Shown: in pieces, positions 14,190-21,947 of the stretch
How positions within the stretch are numbered: position 1 is the stretch's first letter
Layout: the number at the start of each line of letters is the position of its first letter
Source: an uncultured Clostridia bacterium
GTDB taxonomy: Bacteria; Bacillota; Clostridia; Lachnospirales; Anaerotignaceae
Direction of reading: 5' to 3'
NCBI GenBank assembly: GCA_947036475.1
Contig: CAMQRG010000009.1
Location: 1 to 22,257 of the forward strand
DNA: 22,257 nt
The notes under the pieces: model-generated
Database searches by the model: none
What the model was told of the DNA's origin: nothing
The model's input: the letters and a program-made list of their open reading frames with translations, nothing else
Position numbers and translations under genes: made by a program

Positions 14190-15383
14190 ATGCTGAATAA
14201 AAAGACAGTAGACGATTTGCAGGTGAAAGGGAAACGGGTGCTGCTCCGGTGCGATTTTAACGTACCTTTGCAGGACGGTGTAATCACAGACGAAAACAGA
14301 ATTACGGCAGCACTGCCGACCATTCAGAAGCTGGTGGGCGATGGCGCGAAGGTTATCCTCTGCTCCCATATGGGCAAGCCGAAGGGCGAACCGAAGCCCG
14401 AACTGTCACTTGCGCCTGTTGCGAAACGGCTTTCCGAACTTTTGGGGAAAGACGTTGTTTTCGCAAAGGACGATACAGTCGTAGGCGAAAACGCTAAGGC
14501 GGCTGTGGCAAAAATGCAGGACGGCGACGTTGTGCTGCTGGAAAACACACGCTACCGCAAGGAAGAAACGAAAAACGAAGAAAATTTCAGCAGGGAACTG
14601 GCTTCTCTGGCGGATATTTTTGTCAATGACGCGTTCGGCAGCAGCCACCGCGCGCATTGCTCCACAGTCGGCGTAACGGCGTTTGTGCAGGAATCTGCGG
14701 TCGGCTATCTGATGGAAAAGGAAATCGCGTTCCTCGGCAATGCTGTAAATAATCCGGAACGTCCGTTTGTAGCTATTCTGGGCGGCTCGAAGGTTTCTGA
14801 TAAAATCAATGTAATCCGTAACCTGCTGGAAAAGGTGGATACGCTCATCATCGGCGGTGGTATGGCGTATACATTTTCCGCGGCAGAGGGCGGCAAAATC
14901 GGTACGTCCCTGTTGGAAGAGGATAAAATCCCTTACGCGCTGGATATGATGAAGCAGGCAAAAGAGAAGGGCGTGCGTTTCCTGACGCCTGTGGATACAG
15001 TAATCGCGAAGGAATTTAAGAATGATACGGAATATAAGACTGTACCGGCGGGTGAAATCCCTGACGACTGGATGGGTCTGGATATTGGCGAAAAGACGCG
15101 GGAACTGTTTGCGGACGCAATTAAGGGCGCGAAAACGGTCGTTTGGAACGGGCCGATGGGCGTATTTGAATTTGAGAATTTCGCGGGCGGCACAAAGGCG
15201 GTTGCGGAAGCAATGGCGGCAATCGATGCGACAACGATTATCGGCGGCGGCGATTCTGCGGCGGCAGTCAACCAGATGGGTTATGGCGAAAAGATGTCCC
15301 ATATTTCTACGGGCGGCGGCGCATCTTTGGAATTTTTGGAAGGAAAGGAACTGCCCGGTGTAGCGGCAGTTGACGATAAATAA
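14190..15383 (+). CDS. pgk: Phosphoglycerate kinase
   Basis: This 397-aa cytosolic enzyme makes ATP from 1,3-bisphosphoglycerate in glycolysis. Standard motifs are present: RCDFNVPL near the N-terminus, SHMGKP, the basic-patch segment ENTRYRKEETKNE, NDAFGSSHRAH, the hinge GGSKVSDKI, and the nucleotide-binding NGPMGVFE and GGGDSAAAV. The length is normal. ATG 14190 is chosen because AGGAGA (14177-14182) is 7 nt upstream. The open frame runs further back to 13959, but that part lies in the repeat element and does not resemble the family. tpiA follows after 16 nt. Expression is expected to depend on CggR and on read-through of the structured element upstream. Confidence 0.98.
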   Translation: MLNKKTVDDLQVKGKRVLLRCDFNVPLQDGVITDENRITAALPTIQKLVGDGAKVILCSHMGKPKGEPKPELSLAPVAKRLSELLGKDVVFAKDDTVVGENAKAAVAKMQDGDVVLLENTRYRKEETKNEENFSRELASLADIFVNDAFGSSHRAHCSTVGVTAFVQESAVGYLMEKEIAFLGNAVNNPERPFVAILGGSKVSDKINVIRNLLEKVDTLIIGGGMAYTFSAAEGGKIGTSLLEEDKIPYALDMMKQAKEKGVRFLTPVDTVIAKEFKNDTEYKTVPAGEIPDDWMGLDIGEKTRELFADAIKGAKTVVWNGPMGVFEFENFAGGTKAVAEAMAAIDATTIIGGGDSAAAVNQMGYGEKMSHISTGGGASLEFLEGKELPGVAAVDDK

Positions 15384-15399
15384 GGAAGGATGGGGAAAC

Positions 15400-16143
15400 A
15401 TGAGGAAGAAAATCATTGCCGGAAACTGGAAAATGAATAAAACGCCGAAGGAAGCAGCGGAGTTTTGCAGCATGATAAAGGAGAAAGCTGCGTCCAATGA
15501 GGCAGAAGTCGTTTTCTGCGTGCCTTTTGTGGATTTGTATTCTGTTTTAGAGGAATTGAAAGGCAGCGGCATCGGCGTTGGCGCCGAGAATATGCATTTC
15601 GAGGACAGCGGCGCGTTTACCGGAGAAGTTTCTGCGCCTATGTTGAAGGAAATGGGCGTGGAGTATGTAGTTTTGGGACATTCCGAGCGGCGGCAGTATT
15701 TCGGCGAAACAGACGAAACGGTAAATAAAAAGGTAAAAAAAGCTCTGGCGGCAGGGCTTGTGCCTATCATGTGCTGTGGGGAAACTCTGGAACAGCGTGA
15801 AGCCGGCATTACGATTGAATGGGTACGTATGCAGGTGAAATGCGGGCTTTTGGGCGTTTCTGCGGCAGATGCGGCAAAGGTTGTTGTAGCATATGAGCCG
15901 ATTTGGGCAATCGGTACGGGCAAGACGGCGACTTCGGAACAGGCGCAGGAGGTCTGCCATGCTATCCGCGAGGTGCTGGCGGAGATGTACGGGCAGGAAA
16001 CGGCGGAACAGATGCGGATACAGTATGGCGGCAGCGTGAACGCGAAAAATGCGGCGGAACTGTTTGCAATGGCGGATATTGACGGCGGGCTGGTTGGCGG
16101 CGCAAGTCTGAAAGAGGAATTTGTGAGCATTGTGCATTATTAA
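15400..16143 (+). CDS. tpiA: Triosephosphate isomerase
   Basis: This 247-aa TIM-barrel enzyme interconverts dihydroxyacetone phosphate and glyceraldehyde-3-phosphate. Catalytic motifs are intact: AGNWKMN (Asn and Lys), GHSERRQ (His), AYEPIWAIGTG (Glu and flexible loop 6) and YGGSVN for phosphate binding. The length is normal. ATG 15400 has a GGAAGGA site about 9 nt upstream. The gene lies 16 nt after pgk. Its TAA stop (16141-16143) is part of the terminal TTAA of the repeat element that separates it from gpmI, so the element begins within the last codon. Confidence 0.98.
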   Translation: MRKKIIAGNWKMNKTPKEAAEFCSMIKEKAASNEAEVVFCVPFVDLYSVLEELKGSGIGVGAENMHFEDSGAFTGEVSAPMLKEMGVEYVVLGHSERRQYFGETDETVNKKVKKALAAGLVPIMCCGETLEQREAGITIEWVRMQVKCGLLGVSAADAAKVVVAYEPIWAIGTGKTATSEQAQEVCHAIREVLAEMYGQETAEQMRIQYGGSVNAKNAAELFAMADIDGGLVGGASLKEEFVSIVHY

Positions 16144-16399
16144 GACCCTGGGGGCTCTGCCCCCAATTCCCCCGCAAGGGACGCTGTCCCTTGAAAAGCT
16201 ATGGGGCGCTGCCCCATACCCCGCCCGCTTTCTTTCGGAGAAAGCGGGGCAAAGAACTTTATTGCGGAAAACTACGTTTTCCGAAGATAAAATTTGAAAC
16301 TTCCTTGTATGTGTTCCACCGCATGAAATGCTATGGCAAATGGGTCAAGGGAGGAACTCCCTTGTGGGAGTTTGAGGGTGAAACCCTCAAGGATTTTAA
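16140..16399 (+). repeat. Inverted-repeat element, copy 2, between tpiA and gpmI
   Basis: This 260-bp element is related to copy 1 at 13885. It starts TTAAGACCCTGGGG at the tpiA stop and ends GGATTTTAA against the gpmI ribosome binding site. The complement of its right end aligns with its left end for about 55 bases. Hairpins are kept while their sequence changes: GGGGGC/GCCCCC opposite TTGAGGGT/ACCCTCAA, and AAGGGAC/GTCCCTT (16176-16192) opposite AAGGGAG/CTCCCTT. The middle module (TTGCGGAAAAC, 16262-16272) and the right module (GCATGAAATGC followed by TATGGCAAATGGGTCAAGGG) match copy 1. Copy 2 has extra hairpins, for example CGCTTTC/GAAAGCG. Confidence 0.75.
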
Positions 16400-16410
16400 G
16401 GAGGCCAGAA

Positions 16411-17958
16411 ATGGAAAAGAAAACGACAGTTTTGATGATATTGGACGGCTTCGGCATCAATGATAAAACGGACGGCAATGCGATTAAACAGGCGGATACC
16501 CCTGTGCTGGACGGGATACTGAAAAAATACCCCAGTGTAAAAGGCTATGCCAGCGGCCGCGCTGTCGGCCTGCCGGAAGGCCAGATGGGCAATTCTGAAG
16601 TCGGCCATCTGAATATCGGCGCGGGGCGCATTGTTTATCAGGAACTGACCCGCATTACGAAAGCCATCGAGGACGGGGATTTCTACGAAAACCCGGAACT
16701 TCTGGCGGCTGTGGAGCATTGCAGGAAAAATAATTCCGCACTGCATTTCTGCGGCCTGCTTTCCGATGGCGGCGTACACAGCCATAATACCCACCTGTAT
16801 GCCCTCCTGCGGCTGGCGAAACGCGCGGGGCTGGAAAAGGTTTTTGTCCATGTGTTCCTGGACGGCAGGGATACGCCGCCTTCTTCCGGCGCAGATTATA
16901 CAGCACAGCTGGAGGAAAAGCTACGGGAAACCGGTGTTGGGAAAATTGCGACGGTTGCGGGACGCTATTATGCAATGGACCGTGACAAACGCTGGGAACG
17001 CGTGCAGGAGGCATATAACGCAATGACGCTGGGACGCGGGACAACGGCAAAAGATGCTGTCAGCGCCGTCCACGCATCTTATGAAAAAGGCGTGACAGAT
17101 GAATTTGTACTGCCGACTGTGATTGTGGACGAAGACGGCATGGCGTTGGGCAAAATCAACGACCATGACGCTGTGGTCTGCTTCAATTTCCGTCCTGACA
17201 GGGCAAGGGAAATTACGCGGAGCCTCTGCGACCCGGATTTTGACGGTTTTGTACGGGAAAAGACTGTACAGGATTTGAAGACCATTTGTTTTACAGAATA
17301 TGATGTGACGATACCCAATAAAACGGTTGCGTTTAAGCCCCAGCGGCTGACAAATACGCTTGGGGAATATATTTCGTCCCTTGGGCTGAAACAGCTCAGG
17401 ACGGCAGAAACGGAGAAATACGCCCATGTGACGTTTTTCTTTAACGGCGGCGTGGAGGAGCCGAATCCAAACGAGGACAGATGGCTTGTGCCTTCGCCGA
17501 AGGTAGCGACATATGATTTGCAGCCGGAGATGAGCGCGGCCGGTGTGACAGACGGGCTTGTACGCGCGCTTTTGTCGAAGGAATATGACTTGATTATTGT
17601 AAACTACGCCAACTCTGATATGGTAGGGCATACCGGAATCATGGAGGCGGCTGTGAAGGCTGTCGAGGCGGTCGATGCCTGCATCGGCAGGGTGATGAAG
17701 GCGTTGCTGGAGGTCGGCGGGCAAATGTTTATCTGTGCGGACCATGGCAACAGCGACCAGATGGTCGATTATGAAAGCGGGGAACCGTTTACGGCGCATA
17801 CCACGAATCCTGTGCCGTTTATACTGGTGAACGCGGGCGACGGCATTGGCCTGCGGGACGGCGGCAAGCTGGCGGATATTGCGCCGACGCTGCTGGAAAT
17901 GATGGGCCTGCCGAAACCGGAAGAAATGACGGGCGAAAGTTTATTGCAAAGTAAATGA
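16411..17958 (+). CDS. gpmI: 2,3-bisphosphoglycerate-independent phosphoglycerate mutase
   Basis: This 515-aa enzyme interconverts 3- and 2-phosphoglycerate using two Mn ions and a phosphoserine intermediate. The alkaline-phosphatase-like domain starts at LMILDGFGIN. The nucleophile serine is in GQMGNSEVGHLNIG (about residue 62), followed by SDGGVHSH and FLDGRDTPPSSG in the transferase domain, CFNFRPDRARE, NYANSDMVGHTG and ADHGNSD. The length is normal. ATG 16411 is fixed by AAGGAGG (16398-16404) 6 nt upstream; the frame is open back to 16333, but that stretch is repeat element. It sits between tpiA and eno in the glycolytic cluster, following the pgk-tpi-pgm-eno order of Bacillus. Confidence 0.98.
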   Translation: MEKKTTVLMILDGFGINDKTDGNAIKQADTPVLDGILKKYPSVKGYASGRAVGLPEGQMGNSEVGHLNIGAGRIVYQELTRITKAIEDGDFYENPELLAAVEHCRKNNSALHFCGLLSDGGVHSHNTHLYALLRLAKRAGLEKVFVHVFLDGRDTPPSSGADYTAQLEEKLRETGVGKIATVAGRYYAMDRDKRWERVQEAYNAMTLGRGTTAKDAVSAVHASYEKGVTDEFVLPTVIVDEDGMALGKINDHDAVVCFNFRPDRAREITRSLCDPDFDGFVREKTVQDLKTICFTEYDVTIPNKTVAFKPQRLTNTLGEYISSLGLKQLRTAETEKYAHVTFFFNGGVEEPNPNEDRWLVPSPKVATYDLQPEMSAAGVTDGLVRALLSKEYDLIIVNYANSDMVGHTGIMEAAVKAVEAVDACIGRVMKALLEVGGQMFICADHGNSDQMVDYESGEPFTAHTTNPVPFILVNAGDGIGLRDGGKLADIAPTLLEMMGLPKPEEMTGESLLQSK

Positions 17959-17960
17959 AC

Positions 17961-17999
17961 CTTCGCTTGACAAGGGGACATACCCTTTGTCAAGCAAAG
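17961..17999 (+). repeat. 17-bp hairpin between gpmI and eno
   Basis: The arm at 17961-17977 (core GCTTGACAAGGG) pairs with 17983-17999 (core CCCTTTGTCAAGC) with one mismatch, one G-T pair and a 5-nt loop. There is no U tract. It starts 2 nt after the gpmI stop and ends 27 nt before eno, so it may be a processing or stability element, or a partial terminator that sets eno levels. Confidence 0.65.
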
Positions 18000-18026
18000 G
18001 TACTATTTTAAGAGGAGGAACAGAAC

Positions 18027-19340
18027 ATGAAAGGCTATTATGAAATTACGGACATTTACGCAAGAGAGATTTTGGATTCCAGAGGGAATCCGACGGTCGA
18101 GGTCGAGGTAATTGTAGACGAAAGCATTGTCGGGCGTGCGGCAGTGCCGAGCGGCGCTTCTACGGGCGCGTTTGAGGCTGTGGAACTGCGGGACGGCGGC
18201 GAACGTTACAACGGCGTTGGTGTGCAGGATGCTGTGGATAATGTAAATAATATTATCGCGGACGAAATCATTGGCATGAACGCGCTGGATCAGGTTGCAG
18301 TCGATCAGGCTATGATTGCGCTGGACGGCACGCCGAACAAGGCAAAACTTGGCGCAAATGCGATTCTGGGCGTTTCCATGGCGGTGGCGAAGGCTGCGGC
18401 AGAGGCTGTGGATATGCCTCTGTACCAGTATTTGGGCGGCTTTAACGCAAAGACTATGCCCGTGCCTATGATGAACATTATGAACGGCGGCAAACATGCG
18501 GATAATACGGTTGACGTGCAGGAGTTCATGATTATGCCTGTCGGCGCGGCTTCTTTCAAGGAAGCGTTGAGAATGTGTGCGGAGATTTACCATAAACTGA
18601 AAAAAGTCCTGAAAGATAAAGGGCTTTCTACGGCAGTTGGTGATGAGGGCGGCTTTGCGCCTGACCTGCCGACAGCAGACGCGGTAATCGACCTGATTCA
18701 GGAGGCTGTTACGGCAGCCGGCTACAAATGGGGCGAGGATATCAAAATTGCGCTTGACCCTGCAGCAACGGAGCTTTATGATGAAAAGGACGGAAAATAC
18801 CACTTCCCCGGCGAAAGCAAAATGGCTGGCAGGGAAATCGTGCGTACGTCTGAAGAAATGGTTGAATTCTGGAAAGCTCTTGCGGCAAAATACCCCATCA
18901 TTTCTATCGAAGACGGCCTTGCTGAGGAGGACTGGAACGGCTGGCAGCTGCTGACAAAGGAACTGGGCGATAAAGTGCAGCTGGTTGGCGATGACCTGTT
19001 TGTAACAAATACGACAAGACTGCAGAAAGGGATTGACCTGAAAGCAGGCAATGCGATTTTGATTAAGGTAAACCAGATTGGTACGCTGACAGAAACATTC
19101 AACGCAATCCAGCTGGCGAACCGTAATAAAATGACAGCTGTTGTTTCCCACAGAAGCGGCGAAACAGAGGACGCGACGATTGCGGATATTGTTGTGGCTG
19201 TAAACGCGGGCCAGATTAAGACCGGCGCACCTGCAAGAACAGACCGCGTTGCAAAGTATAACCAGCTGCTGCGTATTGAGGAGGAGCTGGAGGATACGGC
19301 GGAATATCTGGGTCTGGACGCATTCTTCAATCTGAAATAA
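18027..19340 (+). CDS. eno: Enolase
   Basis: This 437-aa enzyme dehydrates 2-phosphoglycerate to phosphoenolpyruvate and often also takes part in the RNA degradosome. Motifs present are REILDSRGNPTVEV, the loop GASTGAFEA, GANAILGVSMA, NGGKHADN, the catalytic Glu in GDEGGFAP, the Mg ligands in ALDPAATE, SIEDGLAEED and VGDDLFVTN, the catalytic Lys in ILIKVNQIGT, and SHRSGETED. The length is slightly above the usual 430. AGGAGG lies about 9 nt before ATG 18027. It closes the glycolytic cluster and is followed by a strong terminator. Confidence 0.98.
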   Translation: MKGYYEITDIYAREILDSRGNPTVEVEVIVDESIVGRAAVPSGASTGAFEAVELRDGGERYNGVGVQDAVDNVNNIIADEIIGMNALDQVAVDQAMIALDGTPNKAKLGANAILGVSMAVAKAAAEAVDMPLYQYLGGFNAKTMPVPMMNIMNGGKHADNTVDVQEFMIMPVGAASFKEALRMCAEIYHKLKKVLKDKGLSTAVGDEGGFAPDLPTADAVIDLIQEAVTAAGYKWGEDIKIALDPAATELYDEKDGKYHFPGESKMAGREIVRTSEEMVEFWKALAAKYPIISIEDGLAEEDWNGWQLLTKELGDKVQLVGDDLFVTNTTRLQKGIDLKAGNAILIKVNQIGTLTETFNAIQLANRNKMTAVVSHRSGETEDATIADIVVAVNAGQIKTGAPARTDRVAKYNQLLRIEEELEDTAEYLGLDAFFNLK

Positions 19341-19350
19341 AATATTTGCG

Positions 19351-19378
19351 AAAAAGGACGGCTTTCCGTCCTTTTTTT
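19351..19378 (+). terminator. Intrinsic terminator of the glycolytic operon
   Basis: AAAAAGGACGG (19351-19361) pairs perfectly with CCGTCCTTTTT (19366-19376) around a 4-nt loop and runs into seven T residues (19372-19378). Confidence 0.92.
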
Positions 19379-19449
19379 GTGGGGAAATAAAGAGGAAGGA
19401 ACAGAACATTTTTCTAAAAAACGGCAGAATACGTGGCAAGAAGTTCCTA

Positions 19450-19478
19450 ACATAATCGAAAAGCATTCAGCCATACTA
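19450..19478 (+). promoter_or_regulatory. Sigma-G-like promoter of the SASP gene
   Basis: CATACTA (19472-19478) fits the sigma-G -10 pattern CATNNTA. ACATA (19450-19454), 17 bp upstream, is close to the -35 pattern GNATA. This is the promoter type expected for a forespore-expressed SASP gene. The leader would be about 70 nt. Confidence 0.5.
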
Positions 19479-19555
19479 TTAGTGCACCACAAAGCAACAC
19501 ATTTTTTTGAACAAAAGAAATTCAGAGAGAAACAGGATTGAAGGAGGTTATTCAC

Positions 19556-19828
19556 ATGAGTGGAACATCTAACAGCACTGGCAACAAAGTAAACGTACCC
19601 GAGGCAAAGGCAGCAATGGAACAGTTCAAATATGAAGTGGCAAACGAAATCGGCGTGCCTCTGAAGAAGGGCTATAACGGCGACCTGACTTCCGCACAGA
19701 ACGGTTATGTTGGCGGTTATATGGTAAAAGACATATGCCCGGAACGGAACAGGGAGTATCTGAGGAATTTGCGGAGCTGTCAGGGACATGCTTATGCGGT
19801 TACATATCATTACAGTGTTGGAATATGA
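19556..19828 (+). CDS. Alpha/beta-type small acid-soluble spore protein with replaced C-terminus
   Basis: Residues 1-58 are a good alpha/beta-type SASP: VPEAKAAMEQFKYEVANEIG, including the Glu-Ile site cut by the germination protease GPR, then GYNGDLTSAQNGYVGGYMVK. Such proteins coat spore DNA and protect it from UV and heat. After K58 (nt 19729) the usual ending, a short helix of about ten residues such as KxMIExYE, is missing. Instead 32 unrelated residues run to a stop at 19828, making 90 aa where 60-70 is normal. ATG 19556 has AAGGAGG (19541-19547) 8 nt upstream. The conserved part breaks abruptly and base composition falls from there, which points to a recombination or insertion junction at about 19730. 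Lost C-terminal DNA-binding residues may make it non-functional. Confidence 0.8.
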   Translation: MSGTSNSTGNKVNVPEAKAAMEQFKYEVANEIGVPLKKGYNGDLTSAQNGYVGGYMVKDICPERNREYLRNLRSCQGHAYAVTYHYSVGI

Positions 19829-20467
19829 GAATGGCTTGGTTTTGTATACAATGAGCATAGGCGGCGTGTTGGAAAAGGCTTGCATTTTGTGTGAGCCTTT
19901 TTGCTGTGCAGGGATAATTTGGCTGCCATCGTATTTCAAGAATAACAGAAATCAGATCATTGAAGGAATCACATTGGTAGGCTGTGGGAATGACGGTTGT
20001 GAACAGCGAGCTGTTTTTCAAAGCCACATAAAGAGAAGAAGGCATGGCAAGCTTTTGAGTCCCTCTGTGGCGGTGCTCAATCTTGTTGTTATGCCATGGG
20101 GTGACACGGATCAGCTTATGTTGGATGCTCAACCAGAAGCCGTTTCCTTAAAATATAGTGGAGATATTTCTGGCTTGTGGATAACGCGAAACAAATTTTC
20201 AAGTCAGTGGGTGCTAGCTATGGATTTCAAGTAGCACTAAAACTTTTGATATACCAAGCTCAGAATTATAGGTTGTATATCCTGAATCAGATTTAGCACC
20301 ACCTCTGTGTACTAGTTAGGGTAGCTGCGAGGATGCCGGAACTGATAAACTAAAGGTTTTGTACTTTTGATCCAGTGAGTGGTTCACCAGAAGTGGATAT
20401 ACAAACAGAGCCAATTGTATTTTTGTCTAGCATGGATGATGTCATATTTCTTTGCAAACATTACTAG
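19788..20467 (+). pseudogene. Decayed coding sequence of unknown family
   Basis: No intact gene with a ribosome binding site is seen, yet protein-like reading persists across frames. An open stretch at 19788-20234 ends in a plausible segment (SLKYSGDISGLWITRNKFSS). The next frame reads STKTFDIPSSEL and VVYPESDLAPPLCTS, broken by in-frame stops. A further frame at 20354-20467 reads FDPVSGSPEVDIQTEPIVFL. This pattern suits an old gene broken by nonsense and frameshift mutations. I cannot name the family. Chance open frames remain possible for the first part. Confidence 0.35.
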
Positions 20468-20750
20468 AGATTGTCTGTATGTCACGTGCTGTGTTATACC
20501 CTTGTTTGTGAAGGATATGGTCTTCCCTTAGTTTTGTGTAACAGATTAACTTTAATTGGTGAGGTTCTCTCCTTCTACTTTTTTCGTTTACTGTACAAGA
20601 TGTTATTGTACTCTTACACTGAAAGCATGAGGAAATTGCTAGTGACTCTGGAATTTGGTCGTGTTTTGTGGTATAGTAAACTACAAATGTGTTTGCTTAT
20701 TAAGCATGGGTAGGCACTTTTCTCTGATTGATGCTGAAATATCATGGTGT
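20468..20750. other. AT-rich gap before tcmP, no gene seen
   Basis: The region is clearly AT-richer than the glycolytic operon. An open frame at 20471-20713 lacks a ribosome binding site and resembles nothing known to me. No RNA gene or terminator was recognised. Confidence 0.4.
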
Positions 20751-20778
20751 ATTTGATTTTGATAATATGAAATCAAAT
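20751..20778 (+). promoter_or_regulatory. 9-bp palindrome upstream of tcmP, possible operator
   Basis: ATTTGATTT (20751-20759) and AAATCAAAT (20770-20778) form a perfect dyad around a 10-nt centre that contains -10-like GATAAT/TAATAT. It ends 21 nt before the tcmP start. A repressor bound here would cover the promoter, but no clear -35 was found. Confidence 0.4.
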
Positions 20779-20798
20779 GAAGATTGTGAGGGATTTTT

Positions 20799-21947
20799 AT
20801 GGCGGGCAGTAACAATAGTAAAATAATAGATGAGGCACGTCCTCACACTATCATGAAATTCAAATTGGTAGAGGAATACATAAAAGCTTGGGCGCAAAAG
20901 TTGATGTTGAATAGTTCCTGCTATGAATTGGTGTTTATTGACTGTATGTGTAATAGCGGTGTTTACACGTATAATGGGGAAACTGTCGAAGGAACACCAG
21001 TCCGGGTCGCTAAGGTACTTCTTGACGTTGCTCGCACCTATCCGCAGAAACAGATTCAAATATATTTGAATGATAAATCCCAAGAGAAGGTGGATGAACT
21101 TAAAAAGCATCTTCCTGCTAATGAAGGAAAGTTCAATATCATTGTAACTGTCAAAGACCGAGATGAACTTTTAGAAACGATAGGTCCCCAGTTGTATGGT
21201 CGTCAGCATCTGCATTATTTTCTATTTTACGATCCATATGATGCGTCTATCAACTGGTCTGTGCTTATCCCGTTTTTGAGAAATTGGGGCGAGGTCATGA
21301 TTAATCATATGGTTTTGGACACAGCGCGTGCGATTACACAGGTAAAAAGGGAAGCGACAAAGGAAAAATATGCAAACACTTACCTTATAGACTTTGAAAA
21401 ATTAGTCCCGTTTGGGAGTGATAAGAAAGCCTATGAAACTCGTGTGGAAGAGATCATACAAGGACTAAAAGGACACCGCAGGTATTTCGTGAGTGCATTT
21501 CCATTTTATAATACGCATAATTCACAGTTGTACAGTTTGATCCATTGTACCGATCATATCGAAGGCTTCAAGCTATACAAACAGGTGGCGTGGAAAACTT
21601 TCGGAGGAAAGTCCTCAACAAAAAACACGCATGGTGATCATTACCAGTTGTCGATTGATTATGCTAATACTGGTTTGTTTGTGCCTGCAACGGACGAGTC
21701 CTGTTTTTTTGTGACGGATATTGCAAAATATCTGCAAAAATCATTTTCTGGTCAGACAAATGTACCGCTAGAATCATTGTGGCGGCGTTTGGATCTTCAT
21801 CCGATTTTTCCGTCTGATGGATTTAGACAGGAAATACGGAGTGAACTGAAAAACATATATGGAGCAAGATTCAGCGCTGTTGTTAATCCTACGGATGGAA
21901 AAAAGCATACCGTTGTTTCGTTTCAGAAAGGAACACCCACATTATGA
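20799..21947 (+). CDS. tcmP: Three-Cys-motif partner protein (TcmP family)
   Basis: This 382-aa cytosolic protein resembles TcmP, a family named for being encoded next to a protein with an unusual three-cysteine motif. Visible features are the N-terminal HTIMKFKLVEEYIKAWAQKL (16-35, the usual K-x-L-x-x-Y-x-x-A-W pattern), FIDCMCNSG (47-55), equivalent to the YIDxFAGxG nucleotide-binding loop of methyltransferase-like folds, and YDPYDASINW (144-153), equivalent to the usual DPFG segment. The C-terminal 90 residues look like a winged-helix-type region. The biochemical role of the family is not established to my knowledge. GTGAGGGA (20786-20793) lies about 5 nt before ATG 20799. Its stop overlaps the next start (ATGA), so the two proteins are probably made in fixed ratio. 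It has an AT-richer composition than the glycolytic genes, in line with transfer. Confidence 0.82.
   Translation: MAGSNNSKIIDEARPHTIMKFKLVEEYIKAWAQKLMLNSSCYELVFIDCMCNSGVYTYNGETVEGTPVRVAKVLLDVARTYPQKQIQIYLNDKSQEKVDELKKHLPANEGKFNIIVTVKDRDELLETIGPQLYGRQHLHYFLFYDPYDASINWSVLIPFLRNWGEVMINHMVLDTARAITQVKREATKEKYANTYLIDFEKLVPFGSDKKAYETRVEEIIQGLKGHRRYFVSAFPFYNTHNSQLYSLIHCTDHIEGFKLYKQVAWKTFGGKSSTKNTHGDHYQLSIDYANTGLFVPATDESCFFVTDIAKYLQKSFSGQTNVPLESLWRRLDLHPIFPSDGFRQEIRSELKNIYGARFSAVVNPTDGKKHTVVSFQKGTPTL

Noticed and set aside
14406..16130. 574-codon open frame on the minus strand
   Set aside because: It is antisense to pgk and tpiA, which are unambiguous.
16333..16410. N-terminal extension of phosphoglycerate mutase
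   Set aside because: It lies in the repeat element; the ATG at 16411 with AAGGAGG upstream fits the family start.
18003..19939. Long minus-strand open frames over eno and the SASP gene
   Set aside because: They are antisense to enolase, cross its terminator and lack ribosome binding sites.
20471..20713. 80-codon open frame before tcmP
   Set aside because: No ribosome binding site and no recognisable motif; it lies in AT-rich decayed DNA.
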